From Arcticimaribacter sp002477625 (GTDB lineage Bacteria > Bacteroidota > Bacteroidia > Flavobacteriales > Flavobacteriaceae), in contig OX044358.1 in assembly GCA_943846665.1 (NCBI GenBank), positions 186,001 to 250,000 on the forward strand: 64,000 nucleotides of DNA, written 5' to 3'. The notes beneath the pieces were generated by a model. It was given only the letters and a program-made list of their open reading frames with translations. It had not been told where the DNA came from and did no database searches. Shown here piece by piece: positions 46,051-54,824 of this stretch. Each line of letters begins with the position of its first letter. The first letter of the stretch is position 1. The translations under genes were made by a program, and so were the position numbers.

Positions 46051-46885
46051 ACCGAATCGTATCGCCTTCTTTTTTTTGAACTAAAACATTTAATGCTTCT
46101 TCTGTGAGTTGGAAAATTCGAGGATATCCTCCCGAAACTTGACCATCAACCCCAGCAATTAACAGTTTTCCTGAAGGTGTTATCTGCACAGTACCGGGAC
46201 GTACAGCACCACTCAACATGGATACTGAATCCATAGAAAACGGGCTAGCAATTCGGTAACCCATTCGATTTTGGCTTGAAATTACAAAACCTTTCCTGAA
46301 AATCTCCTGTTGTATATGCTCAGATAATACACCAAATTCTGGACCTTCTTCAACTGCTAAATCATTACTCAAGAGGTAGGAGTCGTCCCAACGAATTCGC
46401 GCATTGCTTTTATTAATCGCTTTATTAGATTTAATCCAAAAGATTGGGTTGCCCTTTTTCAGGATCGCCTTGGGGGTTAATGGCTTATAAAAAGAGGTGC
46501 TCCCCAACACTACAGGACTTATGATGGCATGATTGATTTTGATATAGGTCCGTAACCCCTTTGTGGCTCGTCTAAGCTTCAATACATCTCCAGCTTTTAG
46601 TGTAATGGAAGTGTTGTTTTGTATGGGATTCTCGTTCACCCAAGCTTGCATATGCGCTCCTGTTAAAACTAAAGTACACGGTTCATGAAAACGCAAAATC
46701 GGACCAATCAGTGTGCATTCAATACAACTAAAATCTAAAGTTACGCCCAACAGTTGGTGTGCTAAATCAAATGCCTTTTGATCCATAGCCCCTGAAACAG
46801 GAACACCTAAATGGCGATAACCCACACGACCGTGATCTTGAATGGATGTATAAAACCCAGCATCGATTACTTCAATCATGAGCAA
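46013..46885 (-). CDS. pxpC: PxpC, 5-oxoprolinase subunit C (KipA/AHS2)
   Basis: Third subunit of the bacterial ATP-dependent 5-oxoprolinase, which opens 5-oxoproline to glutamate. It has 290 residues of the AHS2/biotin-dependent carboxyltransferase-like family. Diagnostic text: DAGFYTSIQDHGRVGYRHLG at the N-terminus, PVSGAMDQKAFDLAHQLLG, VLTGAHMQAWVN, and QNRMGYRIASPF with GTVQITPSGKLLIAGVDGQV and SGGYPRI. It overlaps pxpB by 14 bases. Overlaps the convergent nitroreductase gene tail by 38 bases. Confidence 0.92.
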   Translation of the reverse strand: MLMIEVIDAGFYTSIQDHGRVGYRHLGVPVSGAMDQKAFDLAHQLLGVTLDFSCIECTLIGPILRFHEPCTLVLTGAHMQAWVNENPIQNNTSITLKAGDVLKLRRATKGLRTYIKINHAIISPVVLGSTSFYKPLTPKAILKKGNPIFWIKSNKAINKSNARIRWDDSYLLSNDLAVEEGPEFGVLSEHIQQEIFRKGFVISSQNRMGYRIASPFSMDSVSMLSGAVRPGTVQITPSGKLLIAGVDGQVSGGYPRIFQLTEEALNVLVQKKEGDTIRFISLDKLPRKEP

Positions 46886-47615
46886 ACGGTTTTAGATATG
46901 GATGATCTGTGTTCTTTTCCAATGCAGTGACAACTTCGGCATACTCCGCTGTTGAAATTTTAAAAAACTGTATTCGGTCTGCTGGTTCGATAGGATTGGG
47001 TGGGTTCTTCGTGAAATCCATCAAGGGGACAGGACAATTACCCACAACATTCCAACCTCCAGGGCTGTCTTGAGGATAAATTCCAACCTGGTCTCCACCA
47101 ATAGCCACGCTGCCTCGAAGAGTCAGGCGACTTGGAGTAGCTTTCCGAGGAATAGCCATTGCTGCTGGTAGGCCTCCGAGGTAGGGAAATCCGGGTAAAA
47201 AACCATAAAAAACAAGATGAAATTCTAAAGACAAAAAGCGATCGATATAAGCGTTTACTTTTTTTTGATCCCCGATAAAAAATTCTTGAACATCGGTGGT
47301 ATAGTCCTCAGCAACACAAATGGGAAGTTTCCAAAGTGTGGTCGGATTGGTGTTTTTAAAATCCAAGGCGGCTATTGTCTTTAGTAGTTCAGGCTTAATC
47401 TGCTCTAGTTGAAAAGCTTCTTTAAAAAAAAGGTTGATGCTGTTAAAGGTTGTGGTACTATCTTCTAGTTGTTCATGAAACTGCTCATTAAGCGCCGTTC
47501 TCAAGACACGAATAAAATGAAGTGAACGTTCATCTTGTTGATAAGAAAAACCAAGGATTAGGGTTCTGCCCAGAGCAGTAAAATTAAAATCCTGCTTAGG
47601 GTACATCGATTCCAT
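46872..47615 (-). CDS. pxpB: PxpB, 5-oxoprolinase subunit B (KipI/AHS1)
   Basis: Second 5-oxoprolinase subunit, 247 residues, AHS1 domain. Key blocks: FYGFLPGFPYLGGLPAAMAI, PRKATPSRLTLRGSVAIGG and QVGIYPQDSPGGWNVVGNCP, the strongly conserved C-terminal signature; the His-rich catalytic area of KipI is partly changed. It overlaps pxpA by 20 bases and pxpC by 14, so the three are expressed as a set. In Bacillus the KipI name reflects kinase inhibition, but the operon here supports the oxoprolinase role. Confidence 0.92.
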   Translation of the reverse strand: MESMYPKQDFNFTALGRTLILGFSYQQDERSLHFIRVLRTALNEQFHEQLEDSTTTFNSINLFFKEAFQLEQIKPELLKTIAALDFKNTNPTTLWKLPICVAEDYTTDVQEFFIGDQKKVNAYIDRFLSLEFHLVFYGFLPGFPYLGGLPAAMAIPRKATPSRLTLRGSVAIGGDQVGIYPQDSPGGWNVVGNCPVPLMDFTKNPPNPIEPADRIQFFKISTAEYAEVVTALEKNTDHPYLKPFAHD

Positions 47616-48330
47616 TTAATTTTAAGAGTCGGTTTACAGTTTGAATTAATTCCACCGCCTGCGGATGATCGCCATGTAAGCATAAGGTTTGAACCGATAA
47701 TGGAATGTATCCTCCTCCAAAAACAGGTACAGCTTGATCTTTTACAATCGATAGGACTTGTGACCCTACTTCATCTAAATCCGTTAAAACGGCGCCCGCT
47801 AACAAGCGCGAACGCAAAGTCCCATCTTCATTGTAGGTGCGATCCATAAAACCCTCCCGTTTGACTTGAATCCCGGAGTGGAGTGCTTCTTTTTCTAATA
47901 AACTTCCAGGAGAACAGTACAGCTTCGCTTGAGGAAGTAGGGTTTTAATAACTGTAATAAAAACCTCAACTTTCGCTGCATCGTGAAATAAATCGTTATA
48001 CAAAGCGCCATGGGGCTTAATGTGGTGGACTGGACTCTTGGTTAGCTCACAACATTTAAGGAATAACCTAAGTTGTTGAAGCAAACTTTCTTTCAATTTT
48101 TCATTAGAAAGCTGCATGGTTTTTCTGCCAAAATGCTCTGGATCTGGATAAGCTGGATGTGCGCCCACTTGCACACCTTGCTGTTTTGCTAAAAGTAGGG
48201 TGGCTTTAATTGATTCTTCATCACCAACATGCCCACCACATGCAATTGAACAGGATGAAATTAAGGGCATCAGTAAAGCATCGTTACCTGCTCCCTCCCC
48301 CATATCGCAATTTAAATCTACAGTGTGCAT
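47596..48330 (-). CDS. pxpA: PxpA, 5-oxoprolinase subunit A (LamB/YcsF)
   Basis: First 5-oxoprolinase subunit, LamB/YcsF family, 244 residues. It opens with VDLNCDMGEGAGNDALLMPL and SSCSIACGGHVGDEESIKAT, giving the metal-like Asp/His cluster, followed by GVQVGAHPAYPDPEHFGRK, HIKPHGALYNDLFHD and FMDRTYNEDGTLRSR, all signature blocks of the family. It works with PxpB and PxpC to recycle 5-oxoproline, a damage product of glutamine and glutamate. It follows the NRAMP-like transporter with 1 base between stop and ATG. Confidence 0.94.
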   Translation of the reverse strand: MHTVDLNCDMGEGAGNDALLMPLISSCSIACGGHVGDEESIKATLLLAKQQGVQVGAHPAYPDPEHFGRKTMQLSNEKLKESLLQQLRLFLKCCELTKSPVHHIKPHGALYNDLFHDAAKVEVFITVIKTLLPQAKLYCSPGSLLEKEALHSGIQVKREGFMDRTYNEDGTLRSRLLAGAVLTDLDEVGSQVLSIVKDQAVPVFGGGYIPLSVQTLCLHGDHPQAVELIQTVNRLLKLNGIDVP

Positions 48331-48331
48331 T

Positions 48332-49525
48332 TTAAAAAATTAAGCCCAGGCTTTTAACCCCTAAAAACAGAAAGAAAAATTCAACAGAAAACAACAGTAG
48401 ATTCAAACCTAGTCCTGCAGTTTGCCCACGCATCAGTCTACTATTATTAATTAAAATTAAAATAAAGAACCCAACCACTGGGAGTAAAATCCCATTGGTG
48501 ATTTGTGCAAAACGAATCACTTCAATGGGTTTGATTTGCAAAGAAGAAAAAAGAATACCGCAAACGAGTACGAGTAATGCAGTGCTTTTATATCCCCATG
48601 AATTTGAACGCCATCCAAAACATTCACAAACAACAAAAGCAGCTGCCATTGGTGCGGTTATAGCAGAAGTAACCCCAGCAGCAAAAAAGCCAAGCGACAA
48701 CAATACCGGTGCAAAATCACCGTACAGAGGGGCTAAAGCCAAACCCAAATCAGTAGCCGATTGAATAGACTGCCCCTGAAGAGCAGCTGCACATATGATG
48801 ATAGACAGCGACACTAAACCACCCAAACTAACTGCAGAAAAAGTATCTAGGCGTAAGGCTTGTAACGAAAGGCTTTCCTTTTTCACCAAAGCAGCATGTA
48901 GGAATAAATTATACGGAACTACCGTAGTTCCCAATAAGCCAACAATCGTTAAGGTATCTTTGGAATTAAACGAAGGAATAAACATGCCTCGTAGAACTTC
49001 CATCACATTGGGTTGGGTAAGAACTGCGGTCAACACAAAAGAAATGCTCATCAATAAAACAATTCCGATGAGGATGTTTTTTAAAAGCTTGTGGGATCCA
49101 AGGACAATTAAAACAGCGACTAAACTCCCAACCAGAAGCGGTAAGAAATAAAAATCAGTGCCAAAATAAAAATCAATCTTTGGAGTTAGGGTTTGAATTC
49201 CGACCAAAGCACCAGTCAAGTTCCCAGCTTCGTAGGCAGCATTACCGATGAAAATTGCACTGATGAGTAAAGCCCCCAAAAGGAATTTAACTATCGGATT
49301 TGATGTTTGAAGCAATAAACTTTCTGCCAAACCCCTGCGTGTAGTGAAGCTTATTCGTGCGGTAGTATTTTGAATAACAATGGTTATGAAGATAGAAAGC
49401 AGCATGGCCCACAGCAACGAAAACCCATTTTGAACCCCAGCCAAAACACAGAGTGTAATGGTCCCCGGGCCAATAAATGCAGCGGTAATGATGATTGCTG
49501 GACCACCTCTAAATTTAGAACGCAT
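48332..49525 (-). CDS. NRAMP-fold transporter lacking the metal-binding motifs
   Basis: A 397-residue membrane protein with about 11 helices, clearly of the NRAMP/SLC11 fold (N-terminal GPAIIITAAFIGPGT then LAGVQNGFSLLWAMLLS). In metal-transporting NRAMPs helix 1 carries DPGN and helix 6 MPHN; here the same places read GPGT (residues 19-22) and VPYN (203-206), so the metal-ligating Asp, Asn and Met are gone. It is first in an operon with pxpA, pxpB and pxpC, like ycsG with ycsF/kipI/kipA in Bacillus. I infer transport of 5-oxoproline or a related organic acid rather than Mn or Fe. Confidence 0.85.
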   Translation of the reverse strand: MRSKFRGGPAIIITAAFIGPGTITLCVLAGVQNGFSLLWAMLLSIFITIVIQNTTARISFTTRRGLAESLLLQTSNPIVKFLLGALLISAIFIGNAAYEAGNLTGALVGIQTLTPKIDFYFGTDFYFLPLLVGSLVAVLIVLGSHKLLKNILIGIVLLMSISFVLTAVLTQPNVMEVLRGMFIPSFNSKDTLTIVGLLGTTVVPYNLFLHAALVKKESLSLQALRLDTFSAVSLGGLVSLSIIICAAALQGQSIQSATDLGLALAPLYGDFAPVLLSLGFFAAGVTSAITAPMAAAFVVCECFGWRSNSWGYKSTALLVLVCGILFSSLQIKPIEVIRFAQITNGILLPVVGFFILILINNSRLMRGQTAGLGLNLLLFSVEFFFLFLGVKSLGLIF

Positions 49526-49618
49526 TATTTTTTAAGGAAAGTTAATCATTTTAGGGGAATCATTTTAAAAGCGCAATAGTAAGATTTCAAATAATCATAC
49601 GCTCCACCAACCGAGGAA

Positions 49619-51142
49619 TTACCCCATCCACCCTTCTCGATCCAAACTCCGGTATTGGATGGCTTCCGCAATATGATCGGAAAGTAGCTGCGACTTTTGA
49701 TCTAAATCGGCAATGGTTCGCGCTACTTTTAGAATACGGTCATAAGCCCGAGCAGATAAGGACAGTTTTTTCATTGCTGCCTCCAACAAGGCTTCTGCTT
49801 CTGGTTGTAATTTACAGTGTGTTCGGATTAGCTTTGAGGACATTTGGGCGTTGTAATGTACAGACTTCAAGGTTTCGAACCTTTTACTCTGTAAGCTTCG
49901 AGCCATGGTTACACGTTCTCGAATGCGCTCCGAACTCTCTCCAAGTTCTTTTTCCGATAATTGCTCAAAAGGTACGGGCTCCACTTCTATATGTAAATCG
50001 ATTCGATCCAAGAGCGGACCTGAAATTTTACTCAGATAACGTTGGGTTTCTACGGGTGTTACGTTACTCGTATTGAAATAGCCCGACGGACTGGGGTTCA
50101 TACTCGCAACCAACATAAAAGAACTGGGATAAGTAACGGTGAATTTTGCTCGTGAAATGGTAACCTCTCGATCTTCCAACGGCTGCCGCATTACTTCCAA
50201 TACGGAACGCTTAAATTCGGGTAATTCATCTAAAAAGAGAACCCCGTTATGCGCCAACGATATCTCGCCCGGCTGCGGATATTGCCCCCCACCTACCAAC
50301 GCAACATCCGAGATGGTATGATGTGGCGCCCGAAACGGACGGGAATTAACCAAGCCCTTTTCTTTAACCCGCCCCAAGACGGAATGGATTTTAGTAGTTT
50401 CTAATGCTTCTCCTAAACTCATCGGCGGTAAAATGCTTGGTAAACGATTGGCTAACATGGTTTTTCCAGCCCCAGGGGGTCCAATCAGGATAATGTTATG
50501 ACCACCTGCTGCTGCAATTTCCATACAGCGCTTTATGGTTTCTTGTCCTTTTACATCGGCAAAGTCTAACTCGGGAAACCGCAGTTGCTCTTCAAAGATT
50601 GCTCGGGTATTGATTCGTAAAGGTTCAACTGTACTTTTTCCTTCAAAAAAATCAATCACTTCCAACAGCGTCGACATTCCATAGACATCAATACCAGAAA
50701 CAATGGCGGCTTCTTCTGCATTTTCTTGTGGAAGAATAAAGCCTTTGAACCCGTCTTTCAAAGCCTGAATCGCTATAGGAAGAGCGCCTTTAATGGGGCG
50801 CAACGAACCGTCTAAGGCTATTTCATCCATTACAATATACTCGCTTAGAACGTCCGTCTTCAATTGCTCAGAAGCAGCTAAAATTCCGATAGCGAGGGTT
50901 AGATCGTAAGCAGAACCTTCTTTTCGCAAATCTGCCGGTGCCATATTAATCGTGATTTTCTTTCCTGGAAGTCGGTATCCAATGTTTTGAAGTGCAGCAG
51001 CAATTCGAAAATTACTTTCCTTAATGGCATTGTCGGGTAAACCCACCAAGTGGTATCCGATTCCTTTATCTATATTAACTTCAATGGTAATGAGGTGAGC
51101 GTCTACGCCATAAACGGCGCTTCCGTAGAGTTGAACGAGCAT
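49619..51142 (-). CDS. comM: YifB/ComM-type Mg-chelatase-like AAA+ ATPase
   Basis: AAA+ protein of 507 residues. An N-terminal Lon-protease-like S5 fold (about 1-170, with VNIDKGIGYHLVGLPD and INMAPADLRKEGSAYDL) precedes the ATPase with Walker A IILIGPPGAGKTMLANRLP, Walker B VLFLDELPEF, sensor MLVASMNPSP and a C-terminal helical domain. ComM homologues act as helicases extending branch migration during natural transformation; in many genomes the name YifB is used. It is monocistronic here. Activity in DNA uptake is inferred from the family. Confidence 0.94.
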   Translation of the reverse strand: MLVQLYGSAVYGVDAHLITIEVNIDKGIGYHLVGLPDNAIKESNFRIAAALQNIGYRLPGKKITINMAPADLRKEGSAYDLTLAIGILAASEQLKTDVLSEYIVMDEIALDGSLRPIKGALPIAIQALKDGFKGFILPQENAEEAAIVSGIDVYGMSTLLEVIDFFEGKSTVEPLRINTRAIFEEQLRFPELDFADVKGQETIKRCMEIAAAGGHNIILIGPPGAGKTMLANRLPSILPPMSLGEALETTKIHSVLGRVKEKGLVNSRPFRAPHHTISDVALVGGGQYPQPGEISLAHNGVLFLDELPEFKRSVLEVMRQPLEDREVTISRAKFTVTYPSSFMLVASMNPSPSGYFNTSNVTPVETQRYLSKISGPLLDRIDLHIEVEPVPFEQLSEKELGESSERIRERVTMARSLQSKRFETLKSVHYNAQMSSKLIRTHCKLQPEAEALLEAAMKKLSLSARAYDRILKVARTIADLDQKSQLLSDHIAEAIQYRSLDREGWMG

Positions 51143-51303
51143 AAGTAGTACATTTGGATACTACAATATACAAGGATTTTGATGAATACAACAAAAATGA
51201 TGTGGGGATAGTCGAATGTAAATTAGAGTGTTGATGAAAATAACCAATAAAAGGGGACCAAATCATCCAACTCTAAATGTATTTCGCTAAAAGACAAAAA
51301 GCC

Positions 51304-53259
51304 CTACAACTTATTCTGTAAACCCGTTTGTAACCACTTGTAATAGGTGGTAGCATCCGTATACTGTATGGGACTGTTCAATAAGGTTCCATCGGCATGC
51401 AGCAACACATAAAAGGGTTGGGATGCTGAATTGAAATTCAAACTCTGAAAGCTGGCCCATTTTTCACCTATGGTATTGATTGTGCGCACGCGACCATCGG
51501 GATATTGAAAATTGAAGGCTTCGTTTTCTGGCAACTCACTTTTGTCATCAATGTATAATGAAATCAGAATCACCTCCTCGTTCAGCAGATTGAAAATTTC
51601 GGATTGCGACCATACATTCTCTTCCATCTTGCGACAATTCACACAGGCCCAACCGGTAAAATCAAGTAAGATGGGTTTCCCTGTTTGTTGAGCAATCGAC
51701 AATCCTGTTGCAAAATCTTTATAACACTCCAATCCAAGCGGACATTCGTTATCTGTAGCGTATATGCTATAAAATTCTGGGGGTGGAAAACCACTCAACA
51801 ACTGCAGGGTATTCTCTTTAGAAAACAAACCAAAAGATAGGTAGGCGGTCAACAGTAAACTCAATACCCCTGCTCCAATTCTAGCATTGGATAATTTTTC
51901 TTTTTGATTGTGAGGGAAACGGATCAGTCCAAAAAGATAGAGTGTAAGTCCAAAGGCTAAAAACACCCATATCCCTATAAAAACTTCACGCTTTAGCAAG
52001 CCCCAATGGGAAACAAGATCGGCATTGGATAAGAATTTTAGAGCCAATGCTAGTTCCAAAAATCCTAAAACAACTTTTACCGTAGTCATCCATCCGCCTG
52101 ATTTCGGTAAGGCATTCAATGCGTTGGGAAATAAAGCAAATAGTGCAAAGGGCAAGGCTAGCGCAAAACCAAATCCTGTCATTCCAACAGTAAGCTGCAT
52201 AGCGCCTCCATCGGTGGTGAGGCTCCCCGCAAGTAGAGATCCTAAAATCGGCCCCGTACAAGAAAAAGAAACAATGGCCAGAGTCAATGCCATAAAGAAA
52301 ATACCAATGCCACCTTTCATATTGGAACTGGAATCGGCTGTGTTTCCCCAACTGCTAGGCAGGGTCAACTCATAGTAGCCGAAAAAAGAAAAAGCAAAGA
52401 AAATAAAGATTGCAAAAAAGAACAGGTTTAAAGGAACGTTAGTGGCTATGGTATTTAAAATTTCCGGATTTAAACTGTCTAAAAAGTGAAAAGGTAGACT
52501 TAGCAATACATAGATGAACACAATAAAACAGCCATATAATAAGGCGTTGAAAACACCTTTACGCAAACTAGTCGCTTGTTTTAAGAAAAATGAAACCGTA
52601 AGGGGGATCATAGGAAAAACACATGGGGTGAGAATCGCAATTAAACCGCCTAAAAAGCCCAATAAAAAGAGGGTTAATAATGGAGAAGAATCTTCAGTAT
52701 TTACCAGAGCATCTTGTAAGTAATCTTTGTTCTTTAGATTCAAAGTCAATGCAGCTGAGCGCAACTGATCTTCAGAAGTGATTTCAATGTTTGAAGCGAC
52801 GATGGCATTTCCTTGAAGCGAAAGCGTAAAAGGTTCAGTTCGGAAAATACACAGTCGATCGTCACAGGCCTGATAGTTGATCTCCCCGCTAATTTGTTCG
52901 AGGGATGAATCTAAAAGCTCCAGTCGTTGCGTAAAGCGGGCTTTATACTCGAAAAAAGGTAAGTCAATTTCAAAAATCGCATCAAATTCAATTTTTGGTT
53001 CACTGCTGGTCATGGGACCATCCAAACGCACTTTTAGAGAGTCCATTTCAAAAGTAAATTCGGTGGGTAAGGGCCCATCTTCAAATTCTTTTAAACTATA
53101 TAAATGCCATTTATCGGCAATGGTTGCATCAAATTGCAGGTCGACCGCAGTGGCAGAAATTCGATTGACCGAAATTGCCCAAGCTACGGGTTCGTCATCC
53201 CCTTGTGCATAACCAATTAGGCTCAAAAAAGACAGGAGTAGAATATGATATTTTTTCAA
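51304..53259 (-). CDS. dsbD: DsbD-type thiol:disulfide interchange protein
   Basis: A 651-residue inner-membrane protein that carries reducing power from cytoplasmic thioredoxin to the periplasm. Signal peptide about 1-19; periplasmic N-domain about 20-180 with the Cys pair in QACDDRLCIF; a transmembrane core of eight helices (about 195-480) with the paired redox cysteines in LTPCVFPMIPLTVSFF and IVSFSCTGPILGSLLAG; and a C-terminal thioredoxin domain with TGWACVNCRKMEE. All four domain hallmarks are present, so it looks functional. It overlaps tilS by 4 bases. Confidence 0.93.
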   Translation of the reverse strand: MKKYHILLLSFLSLIGYAQGDDEPVAWAISVNRISATAVDLQFDATIADKWHLYSLKEFEDGPLPTEFTFEMDSLKVRLDGPMTSSEPKIEFDAIFEIDLPFFEYKARFTQRLELLDSSLEQISGEINYQACDDRLCIFRTEPFTLSLQGNAIVASNIEITSEDQLRSAALTLNLKNKDYLQDALVNTEDSSPLLTLFLLGFLGGLIAILTPCVFPMIPLTVSFFLKQATSLRKGVFNALLYGCFIVFIYVLLSLPFHFLDSLNPEILNTIATNVPLNLFFFAIFIFFAFSFFGYYELTLPSSWGNTADSSSNMKGGIGIFFMALTLAIVSFSCTGPILGSLLAGSLTTDGGAMQLTVGMTGFGFALALPFALFALFPNALNALPKSGGWMTTVKVVLGFLELALALKFLSNADLVSHWGLLKREVFIGIWVFLAFGLTLYLFGLIRFPHNQKEKLSNARIGAGVLSLLLTAYLSFGLFSKENTLQLLSGFPPPEFYSIYATDNECPLGLECYKDFATGLSIAQQTGKPILLDFTGWACVNCRKMEENVWSQSEIFNLLNEEVILISLYIDDKSELPENEAFNFQYPDGRVRTINTIGEKWASFQSLNFNSASQPFYVLLHADGTLLNSPIQYTDATTYYKWLQTGLQNKL

Positions 53260-54560
53260 TAGAAACGTATAATTAAGGGGTTAAGGGTTTCTGAATTTGC
53301 AGCAAAACGAGTATCAACTCGTTGACCAACCACCCATACAATTTGATCTTCGGAACAGAGGATCCACTGGTTTTCTTTATCTAAAGTAGAATATTTTTGA
53401 TCCTTAAAAAACTTGCTCAGCTTTTTTTTTCCTTTCATCCCAACTGGAAAAAAGTAATCTCCCTCGCGAGATTTACGAAGAAGCAAAGGATACTTTAAAC
53501 TATTTTTATCTAAAACTGCTGTATTGGCTGTATTGAGTGGCTTATCGGCACGTATAAGTTTTATAGGATCTGTTAAATCTTGAGTCGGTGTCCATGAAAA
53601 TTCGTCGACTTGTGGTTCACTTTTTAAGGGACTCAATAATAATGTTCCTCTATTTCGTATCAAACGATGAGAAGATGAGACCAACTGTTTTCCGCTTTGC
53701 GCCACTAATAAGGACTCTAAATCGGCAACATGACTAAAGCCATAGGTTTCGAACAATGCATGTAAATAATATGCCCGAGGGTTCAATTCCAACAAAGCAT
53801 CAAGAGGAATAGAAATTGTATCCTCTTGCTCTATAAAATGCTTTTCCTTGAAAGTATCCACAACAACCGACAAGGCCTCTTGCGCCAGGCTGAGGTGATC
53901 AAAAGTCTGTGCGACTTGCTGCAATAAATTTTCTTGTGCAGCTTTCCATTGCGGAATTGCATGATGTCTTAAATGATTTCGCAAATAAGTATCTTGTGCG
54001 TTGGATGCGTCTTCGCGCCATTCGATTGAATGCGCTTGGGCATACTGCTCAATTTCATCTTTAGAAAAGTTCAAAAGCGGTCTGAGGATTTTATCGGTAC
54101 CAATACCACGAAGCCCTTTCAGGCCTGTTCCCCGCCCTACATTAATCATAAAGGTTTCCAATTGATCATCCAAATGATGTGCGGTTAAAATGTGTGTAAA
54201 TCCCTCTTGTTTTTTGAGCTCGTCAAACCAAGTATAACGCAACTCTCGGGCAGCCATCTGGGTAGAAATTTGCTGTGCTTTTGCAAAACTCTTGGTGTCA
54301 AATTTTTTACTAAAAAAAGGAAGCTGATGCTGTTCAGCAATTTGGGCACAAAAATGAGCGTCCGCTTCGCTAGCATCTGCACGGAGATCAAAATTACAAT
54401 GCGCAACCGAAAATTTAATTTGTGCTTGGCACAACAATTCCAGTAAGACCCTACTATCCAACCCTCCACTAAAGGCCAAGAGTAATCTTTGATCATTGAA
54501 ATTTTCGAATTTATTGGCGATATGTAATTTAAAACGATTGATCACAGGGCAAAAATACAT
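53256..54560 (-). CDS. tilS: TilS, tRNA(Ile)-lysidine synthetase
   Basis: Converts the wobble cytidine of the CAU-anticodon isoleucine tRNA to lysidine, essential for reading AUA. It is about 434 residues from the ATG at 54558-54560; a frame open to 54683 crosses the arg promoter region and is rejected. The PP-loop is LLLAFSGGLDSRVLLELL, followed by HILTAHHLDDQLETFMINVG and GLKGLRGI; the C-terminal TilS domain has LLRKSREGDYFFPVGMKGKK. It starts back to back with the arginine operon and its 3' end overlaps the dsbD start by 4 bases. Confidence 0.94.
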   Translation of the reverse strand: MYFCPVINRFKLHIANKFENFNDQRLLLAFSGGLDSRVLLELLCQAQIKFSVAHCNFDLRADASEADAHFCAQIAEQHQLPFFSKKFDTKSFAKAQQISTQMAARELRYTWFDELKKQEGFTHILTAHHLDDQLETFMINVGRGTGLKGLRGIGTDKILRPLLNFSKDEIEQYAQAHSIEWREDASNAQDTYLRNHLRHHAIPQWKAAQENLLQQVAQTFDHLSLAQEALSVVVDTFKEKHFIEQEDTISIPLDALLELNPRAYYLHALFETYGFSHVADLESLLVAQSGKQLVSSSHRLIRNRGTLLLSPLKSEPQVDEFSWTPTQDLTDPIKLIRADKPLNTANTAVLDKNSLKYPLLLRKSREGDYFFPVGMKGKKKLSKFFKDQKYSTLDKENQWILCSEDQIVWVVGQRVDTRFAANSETLNPLIIRFY

Positions 54561-54613
54561 GAAACTAAGACAAAACGAATCTTTTTTGAGAATTTCGAAA
54601 AAATCACATAAAG

Positions 54614-54645
54614 TTTGGTATTCTGAATTGAATGATCCAACTTTG
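54614..54645 (+). promoter_or_regulatory. Candidate promoter of the arginine operon
   Basis: TTTG (54614-54617), 20 bases, then CAACTTTG (54638-54645), one mismatch to TAnnTTTG. Transcription would begin near 54651, a few bases before the leader ATG at 54655. It shares the 54561-54654 gap with the divergent tilS start. Confidence 0.5.
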
Positions 54646-54654
54646 CTTCCTCTT

Positions 54655-54738
54655 ATGAAAGAAAACAATACATATACAAACACAATGCCTGTTCCTATGA
54701 ACCGCAGGTTTCCTCGTGTATGCTTCCGTCGCCCCTAG
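54655..54738 (+). CDS. Candidate arginine leader peptide
   Basis: A 27-codon frame (ATG at 54655, TAG at 54736) whose last 11 residues contain five arginines at positions 17, 18, 21, 25 and 26 (text NRRFPRVCFRRP; codons CGC, AGG, CGT, CGT, CGC). It lies just after a probable promoter and 86 bases before the first gene of the arginine operon. Its stop codon sits inside a GC-rich hairpin followed by TTTTCTTT. This is the classic layout of a translation-coupled attenuator sensing charged tRNA-Arg. Peptide identity is unusual enough that chance is unlikely, but regulation is inference. Confidence 0.7.
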   Translation: MKENNTYTNTMPVPMNRRFPRVCFRRP

Positions 54739-54752
54739 GGGTGCTTTTCTTT
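54730..54752 (+). terminator. Candidate attenuator hairpin in the arg leader
   Basis: CGCCC and GGGTG flank a CTAG loop, giving a 5-bp GC-rich stem (one G-T pair), then TTTTCTTT. The leader stop codon is inside it, so a ribosome stalled at the last Arg codons would cover the hairpin and let transcription continue. Confidence 0.5.
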
Positions 54753-54824
54753 AGGGAACTCAGGTGCGTCCGGTTTCAATCTCAAAACTTATATTCTTTT
54801 TTTTTACAATTAAAAACTACAATA

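Noticed and set aside
51143..51303. Gap between comM and the dsbD stop as a gene
   Set aside because: Only short frames without features; probably the comM promoter (a weak TATATTGT box on the minus strand).
54561..54683. Longer TilS start at 54683
   Set aside because: The extra 41 residues are unlike the family and would cover the promoter region of the arg operon; family text begins shortly after the ATG at 54560.
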